Origin: Paenibacillus_AB hodogayensis | GTDB lineage: Bacteria > Bacillota > Bacilli > Paenibacillales > NBRC-103111 | Assembly (NCBI RefSeq): GCF_039536325.1 | Contig: NZ_BAAAYO010000021.1 | Coordinates: 1 to 64,000, forward strand | Length of the DNA stretch: 64,000 nucleotides | Direction: 5' to 3' | Translations under genes and position numbers: made by a program | Notes under the pieces: generated by a model | Databases searched by the model: none | The model's input: only the letters and a program-made list of their open reading frames with translations | What the model was told of the DNA's origin: nothing | Part shown: piece by piece, positions 44,570-52,686 of the stretch | Layout: each line of letters starts with the position of its first letter | Numbering within the stretch: the stretch's first letter is position 1

Positions 44570-46402
44570 GTGAAGAAAGAGTCGCTTGACACAGTTAAGG
44601 ATGAACAGGTTCACGCAACCGGACACAGCCGGTTGACCAGGAGGAAGCTGCTGTCATACTTGGCTGCCGGGGGAGCCGCGACCCTTGCGGGGACAACCTT
44701 ACTGAATCAGAATGTGGGCTTTGCCGAATGGAGGGGGACGGTCACCGAAAGCGTGTACGGACCCGGATCCATACCGCCTATCGGCAGCTTCATTGTCGAT
44801 GTGACAGCCGCTCCTTACCATGCTTCCGGCGATGGCGCGACTGACGACACTTCGGCGATTCAAGCCGCTGCGACAGCCGCTGAGAACGGGATACTCGTCA
44901 TACCGAAACCCGCAGTGAGCTACTTGATTTCGAGTACGATTGAACTGCCATCGAACATCATCGTGATCGGTATCGGCCATGCGACCATATGCTTGAAAGC
45001 GAACTCGAACTGCACGATGGTTCAACTCAACGGCAAGCAAAATGTGACCCTTACAGGGTTGACGTTAGACGGGAATCGGGAAAATCAATCGAGCGACAAT
45101 AGCAATCCATTCGATATGGCCGAAAGCCACCATGCCATTAAAGTGATCAACTCCCGAAACGTGACGATTCGGGGGTGCAAGCTGACAAGCGCAAGCGGGG
45201 ACGGAGCTGCGGTAGCCGGACAGTTTTATGTAGTAGGCGAGGCCAATCTAAACCGGCAAATTACGATTGTCGACAATGAAGTTCTAAATAACGGACGTAA
45301 CGGGATTTCGATTATTCACGCCGACGGTGTGTGGATCAAAAATAATGACATTCACGGCCATCATGCATGGGTATCGACATTAGGGGCCGGGATCGATATA
45401 GAGCCGAATCGGGGCATCAATCCGGGCGAGCAATGGATCGTAAGAAACGTTGCCGTGGAAAACAACATCCTTCATGATAACAACGTAGGTGGGCAGATCA
45501 TCGGGTGGGCCAATTCCGCCACTACGATCGTGGAGCACATTGCGTTCCGGCGCAACAGCATTTATCGCAATAATCACCGGACGGCAGCTGCCTCTTCCAA
45601 AGGACTGTACGTCAAGGAAATCAATAATTCCGCCGGCGGCAAGTACTCCGATATTGTAATAGCGGAAAACGATGTATACGAGAACGGGTTTGTCGACGGC
45701 AATCCCGTATCCAATACGATCGGCATTCATCTCGATAAATGCAATGTGCCCCTGTTTGTCCGGGATAATCGAATTAGCGGTTCGGGAATGGGAATCCAGC
45801 TCCACACCACTTCCAATGCAACGGTGCAAAAGAACCATATTTACAAGTTTGGAAATGCTCAGGGCGGAAGCGGAATTACGTTGTACGCAACCGAATCGTC
45901 TTACTTGCTGGACAATCGAATCCATTCCCCTACGGCGCTAAACAATTTTTCCAGAGGGATTTCCATAACGGCGTTAACGGTACAGCAAGTGTCCCGCAAC
46001 CTGATCGTGACGGGCAATATCATTGGCGATTCGTCCAACACGATCAACGCGTCGATCGGGATGACCAGCAATAATGCAGGGTGGCCCGTTTTCTCCGGTT
46101 TCGTGCTTGATCGAAACGTCCTGTCGGGTTACGTGAGTCTTCCTGTCAAATGCACGAACTGCTCGCTCCCGGCCATATCGAGTTTTATCGGAAAACAGGT
46201 GTTGAACGGGATTCAGTCCCACTATATTGTGGCAAATGACCAGTTTGTTCCTTATTATGCGGAGTCTTCCCTCTATGGCCCTTCGTCGGAGAGACCCGTA
46301 ACAGGCCGGTACGTTTCGATGTCGTGGTTTGACAGTACGCTCGGCAAACCGATCTGGTGGAACGGCAGTGCTTGGATCGATGCCGCTGGCACTTTGGTTT
46401 GA
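44570..46402 (+). CDS. Tat-exported right-handed beta-helix protein (pectate lyase-like)
   Basis: A 610-residue exported protein starting at GTG 44570, with AGGGAG 9 bases before it; the in-frame ATG at 44525 is inside the rhamnosidase gene. The twin-arginine motif LTRRKLLSYLA (R24-R25) precedes an Ala/Gly-rich hydrophobic stretch and the motif TVTESVYG, nearly the same as in the protein at 35853. GDGATDDTSAIQAAATAA opens a pectate-lyase-3-type beta-helix with N-x-I/V coils. It is the last gene of the AraC-lipoprotein-rhamnosidase unit. An external polysaccharide lyase or hydrolase role is inferred, for example on rhamnogalacturonan-like material. Confidence 0.82.
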   Translation: MKKESLDTVKDEQVHATGHSRLTRRKLLSYLAAGGAATLAGTTLLNQNVGFAEWRGTVTESVYGPGSIPPIGSFIVDVTAAPYHASGDGATDDTSAIQAAATAAENGILVIPKPAVSYLISSTIELPSNIIVIGIGHATICLKANSNCTMVQLNGKQNVTLTGLTLDGNRENQSSDNSNPFDMAESHHAIKVINSRNVTIRGCKLTSASGDGAAVAGQFYVVGEANLNRQITIVDNEVLNNGRNGISIIHADGVWIKNNDIHGHHAWVSTLGAGIDIEPNRGINPGEQWIVRNVAVENNILHDNNVGGQIIGWANSATTIVEHIAFRRNSIYRNNHRTAAASSKGLYVKEINNSAGGKYSDIVIAENDVYENGFVDGNPVSNTIGIHLDKCNVPLFVRDNRISGSGMGIQLHTTSNATVQKNHIYKFGNAQGGSGITLYATESSYLLDNRIHSPTALNNFSRGISITALTVQQVSRNLIVTGNIIGDSSNTINASIGMTSNNAGWPVFSGFVLDRNVLSGYVSLPVKCTNCSLPAISSFIGKQVLNGIQSHYIVANDQFVPYYAESSLYGPSSERPVTGRYVSMSWFDSTLGKPIWWNGSAWIDAAGTLV

Positions 46403-46410
46403 TAGGCAAA

Positions 46411-46464
46411 TGCAAAATTTCCGAGAGATTTTCTAAAGCTTTCGATTGCCGGGCTGTATATGAT
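46411..46464 (+). promoter_or_regulatory. regulon promoter A: paired TGCAAA elements and TATGAT -10
   Basis: TGCAAA at 46411 and TCTAAA at 46432 are 21 bp apart. TATGAT at 46459-46464 starts 27 bp after the second. CG lies at positions 12-13 of both elements. It starts 9 bases after the 46402 stop and reads into the oxidoreductase gene. Confidence 0.75.
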
Positions 46465-46556
46465 AGGGAGAGCGGACCGGGCAGGCTGGGACGCAAATAC
46501 CGCAAACGGACAACATGATGCGAAGTCTAGCGATGGGGGAAAGAAAGGTGGAGCGG

Positions 46557-47561
46557 ATGAACGAAAGAAAGATTCGATTTGCGGTTGTCGGCTGCGGGGG
46601 CATATCGTTCAGCCATTTTATCGGCATCGAGCGGGCCCTGGAGGCGGAGCTGGCGGCTGTCTGCGACGCAGACGGGAAGCGAGCGGAGGAGTACGGAGCA
46701 AAATACGGGGTGACGGCCTACACCGATTACGAAAGGCTGCTCGCCGACCCGGACATCGACGTCGTCTGCCTGTGTACGCCGAGCGGGCTGCACGCGGAGC
46801 AAACGATCCGGGCCGCCGAGGCGGGCAAGCATGTCGTAAGCGAAAAACCGCTGGCGATCCGGCTGGAGGACGCTGACCGGATGATTGAAGCCTGCGATAT
46901 GTTCGGCGTCAAGCTGGCGACGATCTTCCCGCGGCGCATGTCGCCGTCGACGCGTTTCGTGAAGCAGCTATTGGCGGACGGCCGTCTCGGCAAGCTTAGC
47001 CTGTGCTCGGGCTATGTCAAATTTTACCGAGACCAAGCGTACTACGACAGCGCCGGCTGGCGCGGGACCTGGGCGGTAGACGGAGGCGGGGCGATGATGA
47101 ATCAGGGCATCCATACGGTCGATTTGCTCCAGTGGTTTGCCGGTCCCGTACGGTCGCTGCACGGCTATGCCGTGAATGTGCTGCGCGATATCGAGGTGGA
47201 GGATACAGCGGTCGTTTCGATGCAGTTCCAGTCCGGCGCGCTCGGATCCATCGAAGCGACGACGACGGCCTATCGGCAGCCGGACCACCGCATCGTGCTG
47301 CATGGCGATAAAGGAACGGTCGAGCTGACCGGGGATGCGATCACCGCGCTGGACCTCGTCGGGGATACGCTCGCTATTCCCGAATTCGAGCCGTTTGCCG
47401 TCGTGCCGGACGGACACGCCGCGCAGCTTCGCGATATGGCGCTCGCCGTACTGCATGACCGCCAGCCTGCCGTGACCGGAAGGGACGGCAAGCATTCGCT
47501 TGAAATCATTTTGGGCACGTACGAATCGCAGCGGAGCCATCGCGAAATTTTGTTTGGGTAA
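46557..47561 (+). CDS. Gfo/Idh/MocA-family oxidoreductase
   Basis: A 334-residue NAD(P)-dependent sugar dehydrogenase-like protein. The Rossmann segment is FAVVGCGGISFSHF near residue 8, the catalytic EKPLAIR near 95, and the substrate region GGGAMMNQGIHTVDLLQWF near 180 carries the usual His-x-x-Asp pair. Start at 46557 follows AAAGGTGGAG; an ATG at 46515 would place the ribosome site inside the gene. Its promoter is of the shared TGCAAA type. It is about 34% alike by eye to the second Gfo/Idh at 51379, so the two probably act on different carbons or substrates. The real substrate is unknown. Confidence 0.87.
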   Translation: MNERKIRFAVVGCGGISFSHFIGIERALEAELAAVCDADGKRAEEYGAKYGVTAYTDYERLLADPDIDVVCLCTPSGLHAEQTIRAAEAGKHVVSEKPLAIRLEDADRMIEACDMFGVKLATIFPRRMSPSTRFVKQLLADGRLGKLSLCSGYVKFYRDQAYYDSAGWRGTWAVDGGGAMMNQGIHTVDLLQWFAGPVRSLHGYAVNVLRDIEVEDTAVVSMQFQSGALGSIEATTTAYRQPDHRIVLHGDKGTVELTGDAITALDLVGDTLAIPEFEPFAVVPDGHAAQLRDMALAVLHDRQPAVTGRDGKHSLEIILGTYESQRSHREILFG

Positions 47562-47596
47562 GAACGAGTGTTCTGGAGGAGCTGTCGTCCATTAGC

Positions 47597-47640
47597 AAGC
47601 CTCCGCCTTTCACCGGTTCCGGTGGAGGCGGAGGCTTTTT
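47597..47640. terminator. bidirectional terminator, long hairpin
   Basis: AAGCCTCCGCC (47597-47607) pairs with GGCGGAGGCTT (47627-47637); an inner CACCGG/CCGGTG pair extends it. TTTTT follows on the plus strand. It separates the convergent oxidoreductase and AraC genes. Confidence 0.85.
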
Positions 47641-47681
47641 GCCATGCGCGCGATCGGGCGGCGTTGGCGGCAAAGCGTTTT

Positions 47682-48578
47682 TTATTTGGTGACGCGCGTG
47701 TAGCCGCCGGAAAGCGTTTTCGCATATTCCGAAGGAGTCATGTCGATCGTCTTTTTGAAGTGACGGGAGAAGTAGTGGACGCTGCTGTAGCCGAGCAGCT
47801 CCGAAATTTCGGTCAAGTTGTAGACGTCCTCGCGGATCAATTGCTTGGCCCGGTCGATTTTCAGCCGGTTCATATATTCGATTACCCCGCAGCCGACGCG
47901 TTTCTTGAACATGATACTGAGCTGCGTCCTTCCGATGGCGAAATGATCGCACAAGTCGTCGAGCGTCAAGTTGTCCCCCAGATGCTCGTTCATGTAGCTG
48001 ATCACCGGGTCGGCGGTTTCGCTTTCCCGGTTCATCCGGGGTATGGGAGGGGTGGACGTTTTATCGGTATCGTGCCCGGAGCGGATCAGGTGGATCAGCA
48101 GCGTCTCCAGGTGCGCCTTGAACAGCTGCTCGCTGCCGAATGGCGCGCCCTCCCGCGGGTACAAGATGCGGCCGCTGTTGATCGGGCTCGGTCCGAAGGC
48201 GTTCCAGCCCTCCTCCATCAGCAGGGCGAGCACTGTTTTTTCTTTCTCGCGCAATCGAAACAGCTTGTTGCTCAGGAAAAACGCCATCGGCTCCGACTCG
48301 CATTCGAAGGTGACGATGAAGATGTTCGGCGATATTTTCCCGTTGCTCTTGGGACTGTGAAATTCGTTCGGCTCATGGAACAGCAGGTCGCCCTGCTTGA
48401 GGTTGAAATGACCGTAGTCGGTGTCGATCTCGATCTCGCCTTTGTCCACGTAGAGGATTTCCCAGAAATCGTGTTTCTCGCCCGCATACTTGTACGTTTT
48501 GGACAGCTCGAAATAATAGCACGAGATTAGCTTGCGAATGTGGATGTCTTCGCGGATTTCATAACGCGGGAATCGCAT
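47682..48578 (-). CDS. AraC-family regulator, candidate activator of the TGCAAA regulon
   Basis: A 298-residue AraC protein. The N-terminal cupin region includes DFWEILYVDKGEIEIDTDYGHF and QGDLLFHEPNEFHS. The C-terminal DNA-binding half has LDDLCDHFAIGRTQLSIMFKKRVG and ISELLGYSSVHYFSRHFKKTID, ending in MTPSEYAK. GAGGGG precedes the ATG at 48578. It is divergent from the operon at 48808, lies between two promoters with the paired TGCAAA elements and is convergent with one of their target genes, so it is the best candidate to bind them. Direct repeats 21 bp apart suit an AraC dimer. Confidence 0.88.
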   Translation of the reverse strand: MRFPRYEIREDIHIRKLISCYYFELSKTYKYAGEKHDFWEILYVDKGEIEIDTDYGHFNLKQGDLLFHEPNEFHSPKSNGKISPNIFIVTFECESEPMAFFLSNKLFRLREKEKTVLALLMEEGWNAFGPSPINSGRILYPREGAPFGSEQLFKAHLETLLIHLIRSGHDTDKTSTPPIPRMNRESETADPVISYMNEHLGDNLTLDDLCDHFAIGRTQLSIMFKKRVGCGVIEYMNRLKIDRAKQLIREDVYNLTEISELLGYSSVHYFSRHFKKTIDMTPSEYAKTLSGGYTRVTK

Positions 48579-48680
48579 GGTCGGGAATCCCCTCTCTGTT
48601 CGAAAACTTATTTGTTCATTTCAACGCAAAGGGAGAAATTCCTTTCTCTCGACGTCCCGTAATCACGTTAAGGCGGAAAA

Positions 48681-48767
48681 TGCAAATTTTTCGAACGATT
48701 TTGCAAATGGGGATGCAAAAAAGACGTGTCATCGTCTAAAGATCGGCCGCCCGTTCCACGTTATGAT
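48681..48767 (+). promoter_or_regulatory. regulon promoter B: two tandem TGCAAA pairs and TATGAT -10
   Basis: Upstream pair: TGCAAA at 48681 and 48702. Downstream pair: TGCAAA at 48714 and TCTAAA at 48735. Both have 21-bp spacing and lie 12 bp apart, exactly as at 34130-34189. TATGAT is at 48762-48767, 27 bp after 48735. It drives the operon at 48808. Confidence 0.78.
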
Positions 48768-48807
48768 TACGTTGCTTGCAGTTACTCGAAGAAACGGAGG
48801 CGTAACG

Positions 48808-49620
48808 ATGGAGATCGGCGTCGTCAATCTATTGAAAAATAACGGCCATTGCTTCGAGCATGTCAGCAGCTTCGGCTTGAACGTTTGCCAGCTGATCGGC
48901 TGGAACCCGGAGCTGTGCACGCAGGCAATCGCGGACAATGTCCTTCGCGAAACGCAAAATCACGGTGTCCGCCTGAGCGCCATGTGGGGCTGGGTAGCCG
49001 GACCCGGCCAATGGAATTTCACAGAAGGACCGCTAACGCTCGGTCTCGTGCCGGAGGCATACCGCGAGGAACGGGTGGAGACTTTGAAACGCTGGGCGGA
49101 TTTTGCCAAACAAGTGAAGGCTCCCGCGCTTGTGACGCATTGCGGGTTCATTCCGGAAAATATGACCGATCCGAACTATTCGGGTGTCGTGGACGCGATC
49201 CGCGAAGTCGCGCAATATTGCGAAGCACTCGGACTCGGCTTCTGGTTCGAGACCGGGCAGGAAACGCCAGTTGTGCTGCTGCGGACGATCGAACGCGTCG
49301 GCACGTCCAATCTGGGCATCAATCTCGACCCGGCCAATCTGATCCTGTACGGGAAAGGCAATCCGATCGATGCGCTGGACGTCATCGGCCCTTACGTCCG
49401 CAACGTGCATGTGAAGGATGGGCTGTACCCGACGAACGGCGAGCTGCTCGGCAAAGAGACGCTGGTCGGCACCGGCAAGGTGAATTTCCCCGCCTTTCTG
49501 GCCAGGCTGCGCGAAATCGGCTATGAGGGCGAGCTGATTATCGAGCGGGAAATCGCCGGCGAGGAGCAGGCGCGGGATATTCGCATGACGATCGACAATT
49601 TGAAGCGCTGGTTGGCTTGA
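48808..49620 (+). CDS. sugar phosphate isomerase/epimerase-like TIM barrel protein
   Basis: A 270-residue protein of the xylose-isomerase-like superfamily (as in IolE, IolI and tagatose epimerases). Metal-site strands are visible: the LNVCQLIGW beginning, THCGFIPENM, ETGQETPVVL with its Glu, NLDPANLI, NVHVKDG and the C-terminal IIEREIAGEE with the second Glu. The ATG at 48808 follows ACGGAGG. It is the first gene of the operon 48808-52404. It probably isomerises or epimerises the free sugar; nothing in the sequence fixes the substrate. Confidence 0.85.
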   Translation: MEIGVVNLLKNNGHCFEHVSSFGLNVCQLIGWNPELCTQAIADNVLRETQNHGVRLSAMWGWVAGPGQWNFTEGPLTLGLVPEAYREERVETLKRWADFAKQVKAPALVTHCGFIPENMTDPNYSGVVDAIREVAQYCEALGLGFWFETGQETPVVLLRTIERVGTSNLGINLDPANLILYGKGNPIDALDVIGPYVRNVHVKDGLYPTNGELLGKETLVGTGKVNFPAFLARLREIGYEGELIIEREIAGEEQARDIRMTIDNLKRWLA

Positions 49621-49647
49621 CCGGCCGGTTGAAGGAGGAGGGGCAGA

Positions 49648-50598
49648 ATGAATCTGCTTACGACGCTTGAAGGCTCGCTGATGGAACGCTTTTTTCCGGC
49701 CGGCTGGGATTTGGCGAAAATCGATCGCTGCGCGGGTTTGCCGCCGCAGGAAGCGCTGAAGCGCGAGCCGCATTGGCACGAAAGTTTCCAGTCGGTGTCG
49801 TGTACGAGCTTGGAGCAGTTCGACACGTTCATGGGGCATGAAATCGCCCTGCTGATCAAGAACACGCGGGAGCGGGGCGAGAAGCTGGCGCTTATTTTGC
49901 CGGTAGGGCCGATGGGGATGTACAAATGGACGGTCTTCTTCCTGAAAGCCTGGAACGTCGACGCCTCCCATGTGTACGGGTTCAATATGGACGAATGGAG
50001 CGATGCCGAAGGCAACACGCTGCCGGCCTCGAATCCCGGGGCGTTTCAATACGCGATGGAGCACAGCTTCTACGACTTGCTCGGCGAGCTGACCGTCCCC
50101 GAATCGCAGCGCAACTTTGCGACCAAGGCGAATTTGCCGTCCTATGCCGACAAAATTGCCCGGCTGAAAAGCGAAGGGGCCAAGCTTGCCGTCGTGTACG
50201 GCATCGGCCGCGTGTTCCATATCGCTTTCTGGGAGCCGCATTTTGCCGGCGAGTACGATAGCGAAGCGCAGTGGAGTGCTGCCACGCACCGGATCGGGGC
50301 CAGATTGCACCCGCTTACGATCGAGCAGAACGCGATCACGAGCTTCAAGAGCCGGACGACGCTTGTGCCGTGCTACGCCAACACCGTCGGTCCCGGACTG
50401 TTCCTGCAAGCCGACTATGCGATCGGCGGGGCGGACGGAGCGCTCGGCCGCGGCATGATGTGGCAAGGGATGTCGCTGCTCGTAACGCTGAAGTATGGTC
50501 CCGACCCGTGGGTGCCGTCGAGCTTCATGCCGACCCTTCCCGGGAAGCTGTTTTTCCTGAACGAGCTGGCCGGACCGCTCGAGCCCGAACTGAACTGA
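49648..50598 (+). CDS. NagB-like glucosamine-6-phosphate deaminase/isomerase, divergent active site
   Basis: A 316-residue relative of glucosamine-6-phosphate deaminase (usual length about 240-270). D115 in FNMDEW matches the NagB proton-transfer Asp. In GIGRVFHIAFWEP, H191 and E196 match the catalytic His and Glu, but V189 and F190 replace the Asp-Gly of the standard GIGxDGHIAFNEP, and Trp replaces Asn. The Asp-His-Glu relay is therefore broken, and the N-terminal phosphate-binding loop is LPVGPMG. It may act on an unphosphorylated or different amino sugar, or be an isomerase only. GAAGGAGGAGG gives a strong ribosome site. Confidence 0.8.
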   Translation: MNLLTTLEGSLMERFFPAGWDLAKIDRCAGLPPQEALKREPHWHESFQSVSCTSLEQFDTFMGHEIALLIKNTRERGEKLALILPVGPMGMYKWTVFFLKAWNVDASHVYGFNMDEWSDAEGNTLPASNPGAFQYAMEHSFYDLLGELTVPESQRNFATKANLPSYADKIARLKSEGAKLAVVYGIGRVFHIAFWEPHFAGEYDSEAQWSAATHRIGARLHPLTIEQNAITSFKSRTTLVPCYANTVGPGLFLQADYAIGGADGALGRGMMWQGMSLLVTLKYGPDPWVPSSFMPTLPGKLFFLNELAGPLEPELN

Positions 50599-50645
50599 AG
50601 CATGCGGAATACGAGCGGCACATTGCGAAGAGAGGGAGAATACGC

Positions 50646-51350
50646 ATGAATATTTTAGCGGTGGGCGCCCATCCCGACGATATCGAAATATCCTGCGCGG
50701 GAACGCTGTCCAAGCTGAAGCAAGCCGGCCATCATATCGTGCTGTGCCACGCCTGCAAAGGCGATAAGGGGCATTATACGATACCGCCCGAGGAGCTGAC
50801 GGACATTCGCCGCAACGAGGCGCAGGCGGCCGGGGCGGTCATCGGCTGCGAGGTCGTATCGCTCGGCTTCGGCGACGGGGAGATCATCGCGGAAAACCAG
50901 GAGAACCGGATGGCGTTTATCGACCTCGTCCGTTACGCCAAGCCGGACATTGTTATTACGCATGCGCCGAACGACTATATGCCGGATCATATCGCGGTCA
51001 GTCAGCTCGTGTTTCATGCGACGTTTTTCGCTACGCTGCCGTGGTTCAAGACGAGCAACCCGGCTGCCGATCGGGTGCCCGCTCTTTACTACATGGACAA
51101 TTTGTCCGGTCTCGGCTTCGAGCCGACGTTTTACGTCGACGTAACCGACCACTTGGAGACGAAGCTGGACATGCTGAGCAAGCATCAAAGCCAGCTTGTC
51201 TGGCTGAAGGAGCACGACGGCGTCGATATCGTCGACTTTGTCCGAACGCTCGGCAAGACGCGAGGCATTCAAGCCGGCTGCGCAATAGCGGAAGGGTTCG
51301 TTCAGCATCTCGTCTGGACGAGGCCGAACGCGATCCGTTTCCCGGTTTAG
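50646..51350 (+). CDS. PIG-L-family N-deacetylase
   Basis: A 234-residue LmbE/PIG-L zinc deacetylase. The AHPDD motif (H9, D12) is at the N-terminus, and a second zinc His lies in PDHIAVSQLV (H115). The family removes acetyl from N-acetylglucosamine-type groups, as in BshB of bacillithiol synthesis. Here its operon contains a NagB-like protein and dehydrogenases rather than bacillithiol genes, so a catabolic deacetylation of an N-acetyl sugar is more likely. No signal peptide is seen. AGAGAGGGAG precedes the ATG. Confidence 0.88.
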   Translation: MNILAVGAHPDDIEISCAGTLSKLKQAGHHIVLCHACKGDKGHYTIPPEELTDIRRNEAQAAGAVIGCEVVSLGFGDGEIIAENQENRMAFIDLVRYAKPDIVITHAPNDYMPDHIAVSQLVFHATFFATLPWFKTSNPAADRVPALYYMDNLSGLGFEPTFYVDVTDHLETKLDMLSKHQSQLVWLKEHDGVDIVDFVRTLGKTRGIQAGCAIAEGFVQHLVWTRPNAIRFPV

Positions 51351-51378
51351 ACGAGAACCGATACGAGGAGAGAACAGT

Positions 51379-52404
51379 ATGCTGAAGGTAGGCTTGGTCG
51401 GGCTCGGCTTTATGGGCCGAACGCATCTGACGAATTACAAACGGCTGGAGGCGGAAGGGTTCCCGCTCCGCTTGACCGCCATTTGCGATACGGACAAGAA
51501 CAAGTTTCAGGGCGTTTTCGTCGAAGGCAATATCCCGGTTGCGGGCGAAGGGCCGGACTTGTCCGGGTACCGCCACTATACCGACTTCGAGCAGATGCTG
51601 GCGGAGGAGGAGCTCGATTTCATCGATATCGCGATGCCGACTTACCTGCACGCGGACATGACGGTCAAGGCGTTCGAAAAAGGGCTTCACGTCCTGTGCG
51701 AGAAGCCGATGGCGCTCGGTACCGAGGAAGCCCGCCGTATGGTGGAGGCGCAGCAGCGGAGCGGCAAGAAGCTGATGATTGCCCATGTGCTGCGGTTTTG
51801 GCCCGAATACGAATATTTGCGGGACACGGTTGCCAGCGGCCGCTACGGCAACGTCTTGTCCGCTCATTTTTTTCGCGGCGGCCATCCGCCGAAATGGACG
51901 CATAACGACTGGATGGTGCGCAAGGAAACGAGCGGCGGCGGGTTATTCGACCTGCATATCCACGATATCGACATGATCAACTGGCTGTTCGGCAAGCCGG
52001 ATGCGGTGTCGGCGTTCGCGCGGGACGTGCTGCCGGGAAGCTCGTTCGACATCATTTCCGCGAATTACGTGTATCCGGACCGGAAAATCGTCAGCTCGCA
52101 ATGCGATCGGTCGCTGACCGGGGAGTTCGGCTTCGAGATGGCGTTCCGGGTCAATTTCGAAGGAGGCAACCTCGTGTACGAGAAACGCGTGCTGCGCGAC
52201 AATCCGCGGGACGGCAAAGGCTTCTCCCCGCAGCTTCCCGAAGATTCCGGCTATTATCGAGAAATCAAATATTGCGCCGAAGCGATCCTGCATGACCGGC
52301 CGATTGAGCGGGTCACTCCGCTGGAGGCGCTGACGACGCTGGCGATTGCCGAAGCGGAGGGGCGGTCGGCCGAAGCGGGCGGAACGCTCGTGGACATCGC
52401 TTAA
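51379..52404 (+). CDS. Gfo/Idh/MocA-family oxidoreductase
   Basis: A 341-residue NAD(P)-dependent dehydrogenase-like protein. The Rossmann segment VGLGFMGRTHLTNY begins at residue 6, the catalytic CEKPMALG is near 112, and GGGLFDLHIHDIDMINWLFG near 187 holds the His/Asp pair. GAGGAGAG precedes the ATG. Last gene of the operon that begins at 48808, ended by a long terminator at 52461. It probably oxidises or reduces a ring carbon of the same sugar handled by its neighbours. Confidence 0.88.
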   Translation: MLKVGLVGLGFMGRTHLTNYKRLEAEGFPLRLTAICDTDKNKFQGVFVEGNIPVAGEGPDLSGYRHYTDFEQMLAEEELDFIDIAMPTYLHADMTVKAFEKGLHVLCEKPMALGTEEARRMVEAQQRSGKKLMIAHVLRFWPEYEYLRDTVASGRYGNVLSAHFFRGGHPPKWTHNDWMVRKETSGGGLFDLHIHDIDMINWLFGKPDAVSAFARDVLPGSSFDIISANYVYPDRKIVSSQCDRSLTGEFGFEMAFRVNFEGGNLVYEKRVLRDNPRDGKGFSPQLPEDSGYYREIKYCAEAILHDRPIERVTPLEALTTLAIAEAEGRSAEAGGTLVDIA

Positions 52405-52460
52405 GCGAGCGATGGAGTTTCGCTTTAGTAGATAAGTCGCTGCCCAGTGTGGACAAGAAT

Positions 52461-52527
52461 GCACCCTTTAGAACGGATATCGGAAACCTCTTATGGTTCA
52501 TCCGATAAGTTCTATGGGGTGCTTTTT
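52461..52527 (+). terminator. long hairpin terminator
   Basis: GCACCC/GGGTGC, AGAAC/GTTCT and ATCGGA/TCCGAT nest into one interrupted stem, followed by TTTTT. It separates the deacetylase operon from the mannitol genes. Confidence 0.85.
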
Positions 52528-52621
52528 AATTTCGTTTGAAGGAAGCGCTACCAACCGTTATTGGAGTAGGAGAAAAAAATGTTGTCAACAATATTGATGA
52601 CGAAAAGCGATTTTGAGTCGA

Positions 52622-52651
52622 TTGATGGTGAAAGCGTTATTGCCTTACGAT
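52622..52651 (+). promoter_or_regulatory. mannitol operon promoter with cre-like site
   Basis: TTGATG (52622-52627) and TACGAT (52646-52651) are 18 bp apart. TGAAAGCGTTATTG (52629-52642) in the spacer matches the cre consensus at 12 of 14 positions. Sequence around 52579-52620, starting TTGTCAACAATATTG, is where MtlR would bind. Confidence 0.5.
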
Positions 52652-52686
52652 AGAAACATGAAACGATACAAAGGAGGTCATTCTAA

